A stretch of 31,453 nt of DNA from CAYOOT01 sp964405665 (lineage in GTDB: Bacteria; Bdellovibrionota_C; UBA2361; SZUA-149; CAZDWZ01), in assembly GCA_964405665.1 (NCBI GenBank), contig CAYOOT010000026.1, positions 1-31,453 of the forward strand, given 5' to 3'. Below the pieces are notes generated by a model, which ran no database searches, was not told the origin of the DNA, and worked only from the letters and a program-made list of their open reading frames with translations. Shown piece after piece: positions 8,714-16,649 of the stretch (its first letter is position 1; the number at the start of each line of letters is the position of its first letter). The position numbers and the translations under genes were made by a program.

Positions 8714-11173
8714 TTGGACAATAAATATAACCCCAATGCTATTGAAAAAAAATGGCAGACATATTGGTTAACAAAAAAGACTTTTAAAGTTGAAGTAGAT
8801 AAATCAAAACCAAAATATTACATCCTGGATATGTTTCCTTATCCATCCGGAGCCGGACTTCATGTCGGCCATCCCGAAGGTTATACCGCAACTGATATTC
8901 TTGCTCGTTATAAAAGAATGAAAGGATTTAATGTTCTTCATCCGATGGGCTGGGATGCCTTTGGTTTACCTGCTGAACAATACGCATTGGAAACCGGAAC
9001 TCATCCGGCAGTAACAACAAGAAAAAATATTGAAACTTTTCGCCGGCAAATTCAAGAACTTGGTTTCTCCTATGATTGGGATCGCGAACTGGCCACCTGT
9101 GATGCCGATTATTATAAATGGACACAGTGGATTTTCATGAAGCTTTATGAAAAGGGCTTGGCTTACATGGATGATGTGGATGTTAACTGGTGCCCGGCAC
9201 TGGGAACAGTTCTTTCCAATGAAGAAGTGATTGACGGAAAAAGCGAACGCGGCAACCACCCTGTTTTTAAAAAGCCAATGCGCCAATGGGTTTTAAAAAT
9301 TACCGATTACGCTGAAAGGCTGCTTGCGGACGTGGAAACACTGGACTGGCCGGAAGGCATTAAGGAAATGCAACGTAATTGGATTGGAAAAAGTGAAGGT
9401 ATTAATTTCAAAGAAAAAATTAAAGACCTGAATATTGAATTTGAAGTTTATGATTCTATTCCCCAAACTTTTTTAGCTCAAACTTTTACTGTTATTGCTC
9501 CGGAACATTCTTTGGTTACAAAACTAGTTGCCGGCACAAAATATGAAAAAGAAGTATTGGAATTTGTCGAATATATTAAGGCAAAAAAACTGACCCAACG
9601 TTTTGACTTTGAAAAAGATTTGGAAGGAATTTTTACTGGTCGTTATGTGGAAAATCCTTTTGGCACGGGAGATTTGCCAATTTGGGTTGCTTCTTATGTT
9701 TTAGCAGACTACGGCACTGGTATTGTTAATTGTAGTGCTCATGATGAAAGGGATTTTGCTTTTGCAAAAAAATATAACATTCCTCTAAAAATTGCTCTTT
9801 TGCCAGAAGACAAAGAGCATGCCGAAAAAGTAAAAAATTTGGAAGTATTTTACCGCGAAGCAAATGGTCTGATTCAAGCCCCTGAGGAATTTAAAGGCAT
9901 GCGCTGGGATCAGTCTAGAAAACCAATTATTGATTATATTGTTAAAAAAGGGATCGGAAGAAAAAAAGTAAATTACAAACTTCGCGATTGGTTATTTAGC
10001 AGACAACGTTACTGGGGAGAGCCTTTCCCGATTATTCATACCGATGAAGGTACAAAGCTTCTTTCAGAATCAGATTTGCCGGTGCTTCTTCCTGAAGTAA
10101 AAGAATATAAGCCGACTCCTGATGGCAAACCTCCTTTGGCTAGAGCTGAATCTTGGGTAAATACTATCGATCGGGAAACCGGCAAACCCGCTAAAAGAGA
10201 AACTAACACTATGCCTCAATGGGCGGGAAGCTGCTGGTATTATCTTCGTTTTATTGATCCGAAAAATATTAACTCCCCCTGGGACAAAGAAAAAGAAAAT
10301 TACTGGATGCCGGTTGATTTATATGTCGGCGGTGCAGAACATGCAGTTTTACATTTACTTTATTCGCGTTTCTGGCACAAAGTGCTTTATGACATTGGAG
10401 TTGTTTCCACTTCCGAACCATTTCAAAAATTAATCAATCAAGGAATGATTCTGGGTGAAGATAATCAAAAGATGTCTAAGTCCCGCGGTAACGTAATTAA
10501 TCCTGATGATATCGTCAAAGAATATGGTGCGGACACATTGCGGCTTTATGAAATGTTCATGGGTCCTTTGGAACAAGTTAAGCCCTGGAATACTAGTTCT
10601 GTTGGCGGAGTATATAGATTTTTAAATCGCATTTGGAATTTACTGATTACCGAAGATGGAAAATTAAGTGCCAAGATTGTGAATCAAGATCCGCTTTCGG
10701 AAAAGTTACTGCCCTTTACCAAGGCACTTCATCGCACAGTACAAAAAGTTACCAACGATTTGGAAAATATGCGTTTTAATACGGCAATTTCTGCTCTAAT
10801 GATTTTGCTAAACGAAGCCTATGAGCAAGAATCGATTGCAAAAAATAATGTTGAAGTATTCACCTTGCTTCTTGCCCCACTAGCGCCACATTTAGCGGAA
10901 GAGCTTTGGGAAAGACTGGAACATACAGAAACACTTGCATATCAACCTTGGCCCACTTATGATCCGGCATTAACAAAGCTTGATGAAATAGAAATTGCCA
11001 TACAAGTTAATGGAAAATTGCGACATACTGTACAAGTTAGCTCTGAAATAGATAATGATTCCCTGCTTCAGCTTGCAAAAAATGCTGATAAAATTCAAGC
11101 ACATCTAGCGGGTAAAACTATAATTAAAGAAATCGTAGTTCCGAAACGATTAGTTAACTTTGTAGTCAAATAG
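8714..11173 (+). CDS. leuS: Leucyl-tRNA synthetase
   Basis: A class I aminoacyl-tRNA synthetase that charges tRNA-Leu. The HIGH-type site appears as PYPSGAGLHVGHPEGY near residue 45. Then come RYKRMKGFNVLHPMGWDAFG, a CP1 editing insertion, the tRNA-synthetase core WAGSCWYYLRFIDP, and the KMSKS loop QKMSKSRGNVINPDD. The anticodon-binding and C-terminal domains finish with EIAIQVNGKLRHTVQV, normal for bacterial LeuRS. The length of about 820 aa is typical. There is no ATG start. I chose TTG 8714 because GGGAG (8699-8703) lies 10 nt before it. TTG 8705, three codons earlier, is the alternative but sits one base from the same GGGAG. Confidence 0.97.
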   Translation: MDNKYNPNAIEKKWQTYWLTKKTFKVEVDKSKPKYYILDMFPYPSGAGLHVGHPEGYTATDILARYKRMKGFNVLHPMGWDAFGLPAEQYALETGTHPAVTTRKNIETFRRQIQELGFSYDWDRELATCDADYYKWTQWIFMKLYEKGLAYMDDVDVNWCPALGTVLSNEEVIDGKSERGNHPVFKKPMRQWVLKITDYAERLLADVETLDWPEGIKEMQRNWIGKSEGINFKEKIKDLNIEFEVYDSIPQTFLAQTFTVIAPEHSLVTKLVAGTKYEKEVLEFVEYIKAKKLTQRFDFEKDLEGIFTGRYVENPFGTGDLPIWVASYVLADYGTGIVNCSAHDERDFAFAKKYNIPLKIALLPEDKEHAEKVKNLEVFYREANGLIQAPEEFKGMRWDQSRKPIIDYIVKKGIGRKKVNYKLRDWLFSRQRYWGEPFPIIHTDEGTKLLSESDLPVLLPEVKEYKPTPDGKPPLARAESWVNTIDRETGKPAKRETNTMPQWAGSCWYYLRFIDPKNINSPWDKEKENYWMPVDLYVGGAEHAVLHLLYSRFWHKVLYDIGVVSTSEPFQKLINQGMILGEDNQKMSKSRGNVINPDDIVKEYGADTLRLYEMFMGPLEQVKPWNTSSVGGVYRFLNRIWNLLITEDGKLSAKIVNQDPLSEKLLPFTKALHRTVQKVTNDLENMRFNTAISALMILLNEAYEQESIAKNNVEVFTLLLAPLAPHLAEELWERLEHTETLAYQPWPTYDPALTKLDEIEIAIQVNGKLRHTVQVSSEIDNDSLLQLAKNADKIQAHLAGKTIIKEIVVPKRLVNFVVK

Positions 11174-11182
11174 CTAATGTAA

Positions 11183-11208
11183 GCATGTTTGGCCTTTGCT
11201 TAACATGC
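11183..11208 (+). other. Small inverted repeat in leuS downstream spacer
   Basis: GCATGTT and AACATGC form a perfect 7-bp stem with a 12-base loop, inside the 46-nt gap between leuS and the metallophosphoesterase gene. It ends just before the purine run TAGGAA that serves as the next ribosome binding site. There is no T tract, so it is not a standard terminator. It may be an RNA processing or translation-control hairpin, or chance. Confidence 0.3.
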
Positions 11209-11219
11209 GATAGGAACCG

Positions 11220-12140
11220 ATGCATACTGAAGAACAGTTTTTATTCGCTGAAGAAGGTGGAGTGCCCCATTTCCCCACTAGAAGTCCGATCTCATATCAG
11301 CTTAATGCTCAGACTAATGGAAAATTCTTAGTTCAAAAAATTAAAGTAATAAATCCCGAGACTCCTGCTGAGTTTAGTAATTATAGAATCATCCAACTTA
11401 GCGATTTTCACTTTGGCCCCGCTACTCCAAAACAACATTTAGTTGATGCGATAAAAATAATTAATGAATTAAATCCAGACTTAATTTTGCTAACTGGAGA
11501 TTATCTGCAACTGACCAGAACAGGATTCTCCCATTTAATTATCTCAAAAATTAGTGCTAACTATCTTCAACAATATCAAACGAAAGTAAGAACAACAGCC
11601 AAGGAATTAAGTCGAATAGTTTCTCATCTTCAAGCGAGAGACGGAATTTTTGGCGTATTCGGCAATCATGACTACCTGGAAGGAATTGATATCGTTAAAG
11701 AAGAAATGCCGGCTAATATCAATTGGCTAACTAATACCCATACCAATTTGGAAAAAGATAATTCTTTTTTACATCTTGCCGGAATTGACGATTTAAAAAG
11801 AGGAAAACCTAATTTCAATCAAGCTCTTTCCGATTTCCCAAATAAGGAAAAACCTTTTTATAAAATATTGCTTTGTCATAATCCTGACGTCACAATCTAT
11901 CCTTTCAAAGAACAACTCTCTAATTTTAATTTAATTCTTTCCGGACATACTCATGGTGGCCAAATCAGGCTTCCCTTCTTGCCACCGCCAGTAACCAGGA
12001 CAAAACAAAGTAAACATGTCAGCGGCATGTCGCATCTAAAGAACACGGCCATTTATGTAACTAACGGTCTAGGCTATGGCTGTTTAAAACTCAGAGTGTT
12101 TTGCCCGCCAGAGATCACAGTTATCGATTTAAGTAATTAA
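11220..12140 (+). CDS. Calcineurin-like metallophosphoesterase (YkuE type)
   Basis: All metal-binding motifs of the family are visible: D-x-H in QLSDFHFGP (Asp62, His64), the G-D of LLTGDYL (Asp94), GNHD (Asn149-Asp151), a lone histidine in LCHNPD (His220), and SGHTHGGQIRLP (His243, His245). These residues normally hold two metal ions that hydrolyse a phosphoester. The GHTHGGQ ending and 306-aa length match the YkuE-like group, some of which act on UDP-diacylglucosamine or cell-envelope phosphates. Unlike many YkuE proteins it has no N-terminal membrane helix. Instead about 55 polar residues precede the domain. It follows leuS by 46 nt and may be co-transcribed. The substrate is unknown. Confidence 0.9.
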   Translation: MHTEEQFLFAEEGGVPHFPTRSPISYQLNAQTNGKFLVQKIKVINPETPAEFSNYRIIQLSDFHFGPATPKQHLVDAIKIINELNPDLILLTGDYLQLTRTGFSHLIISKISANYLQQYQTKVRTTAKELSRIVSHLQARDGIFGVFGNHDYLEGIDIVKEEMPANINWLTNTHTNLEKDNSFLHLAGIDDLKRGKPNFNQALSDFPNKEKPFYKILLCHNPDVTIYPFKEQLSNFNLILSGHTHGGQIRLPFLPPPVTRTKQSKHVSGMSHLKNTAIYVTNGLGYGCLKLRVFCPPEITVIDLSN

Positions 12141-12250
12141 AAGGCGTTTTCGGTCTTCTAAGTATCTGCTTTTACATAAGTATTTCAAACTTGTTACAAA
12201 TCCATGACAACCCCACGACTTTTTTTCGTTATAAATCATCACATGTCGCA

Positions 12251-12293
12251 GTTAAAGGGAAACCTTAAATCGGCAGGTTTGAAAACTAACGGT
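12251..12293 (+). promoter_or_regulatory. Structured 5' leader of the sigma-factor gene
   Basis: Upstream of the sigma-factor gene, AAACCT (12260-12265) and AGGTTT (12275-12280) form a 6-bp stem. A competing stem pairs TTAAAGG (from 12252) with the following CCTTAA across a GAAA loop. An outer GTTA...TAAC pairing (12251 and about 12290) can enclose both. Mutually exclusive stems in a leader can act as a switch. It does not match a riboswitch class that I know. Confidence 0.3.
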
Positions 12294-12313
12294 ATTAAAA
12301 AAAAGAGGATCAA

Positions 12314-12991
12314 ATGGCAAAAAGGAAATTAAACAAAGCCGAAACAGTAAAGGTTGTACCACTTTCTGAAATGGATGATTTAGGATTAATTGCAAAATTT
12401 ACCAAAGGCTGTGCCTTTAGTTATGAAGAATTAATTAAAAGATATGAAACAAAGGTTCATAGCTTAGCTTTACGTTTAACCAAGAATGCTGAAGATGCTG
12501 AAGAAGTATTACAAGATGTGTTTGTAACAGTATATAGAAAAATTGAAGGCTTTGAGGGGAAAGCAAAATTCTCAAGTTGGTTATATAGAATTACAGTAAA
12601 CGCCGCTTTCATGAAATTAAGAAAGCATAAGAATGAAAATAATGTTTCACTTGATGAAATGTTACCGCATATTCAAAACAAAGCTCTTTTTGAAAAAAAC
12701 CAATACGGTGCATGCTCCGATGCTTTAGCCGTTAACAATCAAATCAGAGAATCACTAGAAGGCGCCATTGGAAAACTACCTGATGATTACCGAGCAGTAT
12801 TTATTTTAAGAGACATCGATGGTTTGGCCAATAAAGAAGTAAGTGAAATTTTAAGCCTCAGTATTCCTGCAGTAAAATCTCGCTTACATCGTTCAAGATT
12901 GATGTTAAGAAAAAGATTGAGAAAATTTTATAATGATTTTAGAAGTGAAAAAACTATTTCTTACGGTCCGCAATATAAACAAGCTGCTTAA
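12314..12991 (+). CDS. RNA polymerase sigma factor, sigma-70 family ECF (RpoE-like)
   Basis: The 225-aa protein has only the sigma-2 and sigma-4 regions, which defines ECF factors. Region 2 runs from about residue 35, with LTKNAEDAEEVLQDVFVTVY and FSSWLYRITVNAAFMKLRK, the core-binding and -10 recognition helices. Region 4, at about 150-210, has KLPDDYRAVFILRDIDGLAN followed by the helix-turn-helix EVSEILSLSIPAVKSRLHRS, which reads the -35 element. A linker of about 45 residues and a lysine-rich N-terminal tail surround them. No anti-sigma factor gene is adjacent: the upstream gene is a phosphoesterase and the downstream one purC. Control may therefore lie in its own transcription or in the leader hairpins. 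It is monocistronic, ending at a strong terminator. RBS AGAGGA precedes the ATG. Confidence 0.93.
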   Translation: MAKRKLNKAETVKVVPLSEMDDLGLIAKFTKGCAFSYEELIKRYETKVHSLALRLTKNAEDAEEVLQDVFVTVYRKIEGFEGKAKFSSWLYRITVNAAFMKLRKHKNENNVSLDEMLPHIQNKALFEKNQYGACSDALAVNNQIRESLEGAIGKLPDDYRAVFILRDIDGLANKEVSEILSLSIPAVKSRLHRSRLMLRKRLRKFYNDFRSEKTISYGPQYKQAA

Positions 12992-13023
12992 TAATTCTCT
13001 CCTAATTCTTTGTTTTACTTAAG

Positions 13024-13050
13024 GCCAGGTCTAAAAAACCTGGCTTTTTT
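13024..13050 (+). terminator. Rho-independent terminator after the sigma-factor gene
   Basis: GCCAGGT and ACCTGGC form a perfect 7-bp stem with a 7-base loop (CTAAAAA), followed directly by six T residues. It starts 33 nt after the sigma-factor stop and precedes the purC promoter. Confidence 0.88.
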
Positions 13051-13057
13051 ATTGGAT

Positions 13058-13085
13058 TTGACCTAAATAAAAATTAGAGTAATAT
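13058..13085 (+). promoter_or_regulatory. Likely sigma-70 type promoter of purC
   Basis: TTGACC (13058-13063) and TAATAT (13080-13085) are separated by 16 bases, close to the TTGACA/TATAAT consensus. They sit right after the upstream terminator and about 30-40 nt before the purC start. Confidence 0.45.
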
Positions 13086-13124
13086 CCCCGTTTTTTCAAT
13101 AATCCAATATTTTTAATGGGGCTT

Positions 13125-14087
13125 ATGATTGAAAGAAGCTTAGTCGAACAACAATTACAAAATACTTTAAAAGGCGTAGAATTTCCCAAGCTTGGAAATT
13201 TATATAAAGGTAAAGTTCGTGATTGCTATGTTCAAGGGGACAAAAGAATTTTAATCACTTCAGATCGCCTTAGCGCCTTTGATAAAGTTTTAACGACCAT
13301 TCCTTTTAAGGGCCAAGTCTTAAACCAAATGGCCTCATACTGGTTCAAACAAACAGCGCACATTGCTCCTAATCATATTATTTCCGAACCACATCCAAAT
13401 GTTTTTATTTGTCGGCAGGTAGAAATTATGCCGATTGAGGTTGTGATTCGTGGCTACTTAACAGGTAGTGCTTGGCGTGATTATCAAGCGGGGAAAGCAA
13501 TTTCCGGAATCACTCTTCCTCAAGGAATGAAAAAATCTCAACGTTTTGAGAATCCTTTGATTACTCCTTCCACTAAAGCGGAACAAGGAACTCATGATCA
13601 GCCGATTTCTTCGGAAGAAATAGTAAAATCCGGCATTGTAGAGAAAAAACTTTGGGAAGAAGTTTGCGAAACGGCATTGAAGTTATTTGAATTCGGCACA
13701 AAAAAAGCCGCAGAAAACGGCTTGATTCTTGTTGATACGAAATATGAATTCGGAACAATCACTCAAGCTAATGGCAAAAAACAATTGATTCTTGCAGATG
13801 AAATTCATACTTCCGATTCTTCTCGTTACTGGATGAACTATAGTTACAAACAACGCTTTGAAGCGGGAGAAGATCCAGTGATGTTAGATAAAGAATTCGT
13901 TCGCCGCTGGTTAATTGAACAAGGATATATGGGAGATGGCACTCCTCCGGAGTTCACTAACTCTTTCAGAGTTGATACGGCACTAAAATACATTGAAGCA
14001 TTTGAAATCATCACCGGCACTCCTTTTCAAGGGAAAGTCGGAAAACCGGAAGAAGAAATTAAAAAGATCCTGGAAGAATTAGTTTGA
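13125..14087 (+). CDS. purC: Phosphoribosylaminoimidazole-succinocarboxamide synthase (SAICAR synthetase)
   Basis: This enzyme joins aspartate to CAIR using ATP in purine biosynthesis, in the cytoplasm. Visible motifs are LYKGKVRDCY, ILITSDRLSAFD, PIEVVIRGYLTGSAWRDY, LILVDTKYEFG and the SSRYW that follows DEIHTSD, all standard for PurC. At about 320 aa it is of the longer type, as in yeast and several bacterial phyla, rather than the 237-aa E. coli form. I chose the ATG at 13125, which has GGGG shortly before it. The ATG at 13116 (adding Met-Gly-Leu) is possible but has no ribosome binding site. No other purine gene is adjacent. It stands alone between a terminator and the palindromic repeat at 14089. 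Confidence 0.96.
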   Translation: MIERSLVEQQLQNTLKGVEFPKLGNLYKGKVRDCYVQGDKRILITSDRLSAFDKVLTTIPFKGQVLNQMASYWFKQTAHIAPNHIISEPHPNVFICRQVEIMPIEVVIRGYLTGSAWRDYQAGKAISGITLPQGMKKSQRFENPLITPSTKAEQGTHDQPISSEEIVKSGIVEKKLWEEVCETALKLFEFGTKKAAENGLILVDTKYEFGTITQANGKKQLILADEIHTSDSSRYWMNYSYKQRFEAGEDPVMLDKEFVRRWLIEQGYMGDGTPPEFTNSFRVDTALKYIEAFEIITGTPFQGKVGKPEEEIKKILEELV

Positions 14088-14088
14088 T

Positions 14089-14136
14089 AATAAAACGTCG
14101 GAGCACGGACTTTAGTCCGCACTCCGACGTTTTATT
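14089..14136. repeat. Palindromic repeat (REP-like), probable two-way terminator
   Basis: Two 23-base arms, 14089-14111 and 14114-14136, are inverted copies with two mismatches around a central TT. The core CGGACTTTAGTCCG is the same as in the repeats at 7873-7965. The flanks AAAACGTCGGAG and CTCCGACGTTTT extend it into a long GC-rich hairpin with A and T tracts at its ends. It begins just after the purC stop and overlaps the stop codon of the convergent FHA gene, so it could end transcription from both sides. Confidence 0.75.
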
Positions 14137-14740
14137 ATTTCTTCAGCAAAAGATAAAGAGATTCGGGGAAGATAAAAGAAAAATCAAAGCGGGCAAAAGT
14201 AATCCGATCTCCATCTTTAAGTTGAAATTTTTTGATGTTCTCGGCGCTGCCATTGACCATTGTTCCATTAGAAGAACCAACATCGCTCAGTAAATACTTT
14301 GTGCCATCAATTCTAATTATGGCATGTTCTTTGGAAATTGAAAAATCAGGGATCACCAAATCACTTCCCGGTTCACGTCCAATAGAAAACAGATAACGAT
14401 CTTTGGAAATTGATTCAGAGCTTTTTACCAGCGGATATAATGCTTGCTGTAAAGGAGCGGACTCCACAGCTATTTTTGATTCAGCAATCAAACTTCTTGC
14501 CGGAATAAACATTAATGTTTTTTGTCTTTTTCGCGGCAATGAACTTTCTTCTGTCTTAGCAGAAGAAAGTGTTCCTTCATGAATAGCCGAACCAGCAAGA
14601 ACCGGATGTTTAAGATAATCAACAAACTCTTGAGGTTCAAAAGCTTTAGCAACCTCTCTTAAATAATCAACAGATACTCTACCTGAAGAGCTCACTACAT
14701 TGGGAAGATCTTCAAAAAGTTTTATTTCGTTATCAGCCAC
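14135..14740 (-). CDS. FHA-domain protein
   Basis: The C-terminal half is a forkhead-associated domain, at about residues 117-190: SIGREPGSDLVI (Gly121-Arg122), then SISKEHA (Ser136, His139), then DVGSSNGTMVNG (Ser157-Asn158-Gly159). These are the conserved phosphothreonine-binding residues. The N-terminal 115 residues are of unknown fold and contain several Ser/Thr. Such proteins bind targets phosphorylated by Ser/Thr kinases; one kinase is encoded at 23145, but no direct link is shown. The start is GTG at 14738-14740, 18 nt after the infC stop on the same strand, so infC and this gene probably form one transcript. Its stop lies in the palindromic repeat. Confidence 0.9.
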   Translation of the reverse strand: MADNEIKLFEDLPNVVSSSGRVSVDYLREVAKAFEPQEFVDYLKHPVLAGSAIHEGTLSSAKTEESSLPRKRQKTLMFIPARSLIAESKIAVESAPLQQALYPLVKSSESISKDRYLFSIGREPGSDLVIPDFSISKEHAIIRIDGTKYLLSDVGSSNGTMVNGSAENIKKFQLKDGDRITFARFDFSFIFPESLYLLLKK

Positions 14741-14758
14741 AATTACTTTAACAAAAAA

Positions 14759-15337
14759 TTAATTTACTTTCTTTTCAGTTTTAACTTGTCCAGGTACTTT
14801 GGGGGCAAAAGTCATCCCCATTTTAGTTCCCAGCATATGGGGTTTTTCTTCTATAATAGCAACTTCATCAAGCTGTAAGGCAATCTTATTAAAAACTAGT
14901 TCACCTAAATCTCGATACATCATCTCACGACCTTTAAATCTCATTTGAAAGCGAACTTTGTCACCATCGGCAATAAATTCTTTTGCCCGATTAAGTTTAG
15001 TTTCCAAATCATGTTTATCGGTATTGTAACGAACGCGGAGTTCTTTAATTTCTTGAACTGCTGTTTTTTTGCGAGTATCTGCAGCTTTCTTTTGTTCCCG
15101 ATATTTTAGTTTCCCGTAATCAAGAAGTTTACAAACTGGAGGTTTTGCAGTTGGAGCAACTTCCACTAGATCAACACCATTATCGAAGGCAAGCCTAATT
15201 GCCTCTCGGGTAATCATTGGTCCTAACTGTTCTCCCTTTAGACCAATCACCATAACTTGAGGAGATCTTATTTGTTCATTAACCGCATGTTTATCAGTGC
15301 TTTCTTTGCCTCTGTCCCTGTTCCTAAAATCTGCCAT
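14759..15337 (-). CDS. infC: Translation initiation factor IF-3
   Basis: IF-3 binds the 30S subunit, keeps 50S off and checks the initiator codon. The N-domain reads VNEQIRSPQVMVIGLKGEQL and GVDLVEVAPTAKPPVCKLLD, and the C-domain reads ADGDKVRFQMRFKGREMMYR. These are diagnostic. A long Lys-rich linker (REQKKAADTRKKTAVQEIKE) joins them. The length of 192 aa is normal. I chose the ATG at 15335-15337, which has AGAGGAAA at good spacing; a TTG directly before it is also open. Many bacteria start infC with a rare AUU codon for autoregulation, but here a plain ATG is available. The usual downstream rpmI and rplT are absent; an FHA gene follows. Confidence 0.96.
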   Translation of the reverse strand: MADFRNRDRGKESTDKHAVNEQIRSPQVMVIGLKGEQLGPMITREAIRLAFDNGVDLVEVAPTAKPPVCKLLDYGKLKYREQKKAADTRKKTAVQEIKELRVRYNTDKHDLETKLNRAKEFIADGDKVRFQMRFKGREMMYRDLGELVFNKIALQLDEVAIIEEKPHMLGTKMGMTFAPKVPGQVKTEKKVN

Positions 15338-15450
15338 CAAAAAATTTCCTCTGTAGCTCCTTAAATAAAATGTTAATAGTTATAGTTGCATTGCAAATAT
15401 CTTAGAGTAATAAAAGTTTCAACTATTTCCAAGTTTTTTATAAAAATACT

Positions 15451-15480
15451 TTGACTTACTATAAAATTTAAAGCTAGACT
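15451..15480 (+). promoter_or_regulatory. Possible promoter of the glycosidase lipoprotein gene
   Basis: TTGACT (15451-15456) and TAGACT (15475-15480) lie 18 bases apart, 43 nt before the start codon. The -10 match is only moderate. Confidence 0.25.
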
Positions 15481-15522
15481 TAATGGATACCTAATAATAT
15501 GTAAGATTTTAAAGGCTTATCG

Positions 15523-16551
15523 ATGAAAACTTTAACTTTTTTAAAACAACTAAGAACTATATTCCTAGCAAATTGCTTGCTCTTAATTGGCCTTTCGGGT
15601 TGTGATTCCGGAGGATTACTAGATCTAGCATTTAATCCACCATCAAGAAAGCCCATTGATGACTCCAAAGTTGGAGTTAATAATTTTTTTATTCATCCGG
15701 AATTTGGTTCAATAGATGCACAATATTCAGAAATCAAAAACACCTTAGGGATAAAATTTATTCGCGTACTTCTGGCCTGGACAGATGATGTCCAAGCTGG
15801 TCCAGGAAGTGATAAAAATTATTCTTTCTACGATAGTATTTTAAGCCAAATTCCTTCCGGGGTCGATGTCTTAGTTGTTTTAGTGCACACACCAAGCTGG
15901 ATGACAAATTCTTCCAATTGGATTGGCAATAATCCCCGTTCAACTTTTAATGAACAATGGGTTAGGCCGACAGTAAGAAGATATAAAAATGTTGGTAATA
16001 TCGTTGGTTGGGAAATCTGGAACGAACCAAACGTTGTGACAGTAGCATCCGATAGTGTGATGGGATTCAGTGATCCGGCCAACTACGCCGAAATGCTTGC
16101 TTCTTCTTCCAATATCATTCACGAAGAAGATCCCGGTGCCTTAGTTGTTATGGCGGCAACAGAATCAATTCAACAAAATTTTCCGAATAATTTAAACTAC
16201 AATAAACAATTAAAAGATTTGGGTGTAGAAAACTTCACTGATGTTTGGAATGTGCATTATTATGGAACCCGGTATGAAAGTGTTATTACAGAAAATGGTG
16301 TTAAGGATTTTCTAAACGGTATCAGCAGAAATATCTGGGTTACAGAAACTGGTGAAACAGGTCCTAACGAACAACTAGCTTACGTCGAAACTACCTGGCC
16401 TTTTCTTACTGAAAATATTCCGGGAATTGCCAGATTTTATTATTATGAATACGGCAATACTACTCCACTTGATGTTAATTATGGACTAAAAACAACAGAT
16501 GCAAATTTTCCTGTATCGGATTTGTATGTTCATTTAAGGGATGGGTATTAG
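15523..16551 (+). CDS. Lipoprotein with clan GH-A glycoside hydrolase domain
   Basis: The 342-aa protein carries a lipoprotein signal ending LIGLSGC (Cys27), with Asp at +2. The rest reads as a TIM barrel of clan GH-A, resembling GH39/GH5-type enzymes. The early strands are IKFIRVLLAW and VDVLVVLVHTPSW. The acid/base site is GWEIWNEPN (Glu168) after strand 4. The likely nucleophile is in IWVTETGETG (Glu275) at strand 7. It should cleave a beta-linked sugar or polysaccharide at the envelope surface; the substrate is unknown. It is monocistronic, between divergent infC and convergent rpiA. The exact GH family is not assigned. Confidence 0.82.
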   Translation: MKTLTFLKQLRTIFLANCLLLIGLSGCDSGGLLDLAFNPPSRKPIDDSKVGVNNFFIHPEFGSIDAQYSEIKNTLGIKFIRVLLAWTDDVQAGPGSDKNYSFYDSILSQIPSGVDVLVVLVHTPSWMTNSSNWIGNNPRSTFNEQWVRPTVRRYKNVGNIVGWEIWNEPNVVTVASDSVMGFSDPANYAEMLASSSNIIHEEDPGALVVMAATESIQQNFPNNLNYNKQLKDLGVENFTDVWNVHYYGTRYESVITENGVKDFLNGISRNIWVTETGETGPNEQLAYVETTWPFLTENIPGIARFYYYEYGNTTPLDVNYGLKTTDANFPVSDLYVHLRDGY

Positions 16552-16575
16552 GTCTTGCAACAAAGCAGTAATCCT

Positions 16576-16616
16576 GATGTCTGATTTCCGAATTCAGAAA
16601 TCTGATATCAGACATC
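16576..16616. repeat. Nested inverted repeat between convergent genes
   Basis: GATGTCTGAT (16576-16585) and ATCAGACATC (16607-16616) form a perfect 10-bp stem. The enclosed loop contains TTC-GAATTC-GAA symmetry and another ATCTGAT. It lies between the stops of the glycosidase gene and rpiA. It may serve as a Rho-independent-like structure or be a small dispersed repeat. Confidence 0.55.
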
Positions 16617-16649
16617 TGTAATCAGAGAAACATTAGCTGTTATAGACTC

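Noticed and set aside
8966..9286. Antisense open frame of about 100 codons inside leuS
   Set aside because: It lies fully within the leuS coding region on the opposite strand, has no ribosome binding site, and its product shows no family pattern. It is a shadow of leuS codon bias.
12204..12235. Promoter of the sigma-factor gene (ATGACA ... TATAAA)
   Set aside because: The spacing of 20 bases is too long for a standard promoter and no better -35 box pairs with the TATAAA, so it was not listed.
12251..12293. preQ1-I or other riboswitch upstream of the sigma factor
   Set aside because: A stem followed by an A-rich ACTAA tail recalls preQ1-I, but stem length, loop sequence and pseudoknot bases do not fit, and the downstream gene is not a queuosine gene.
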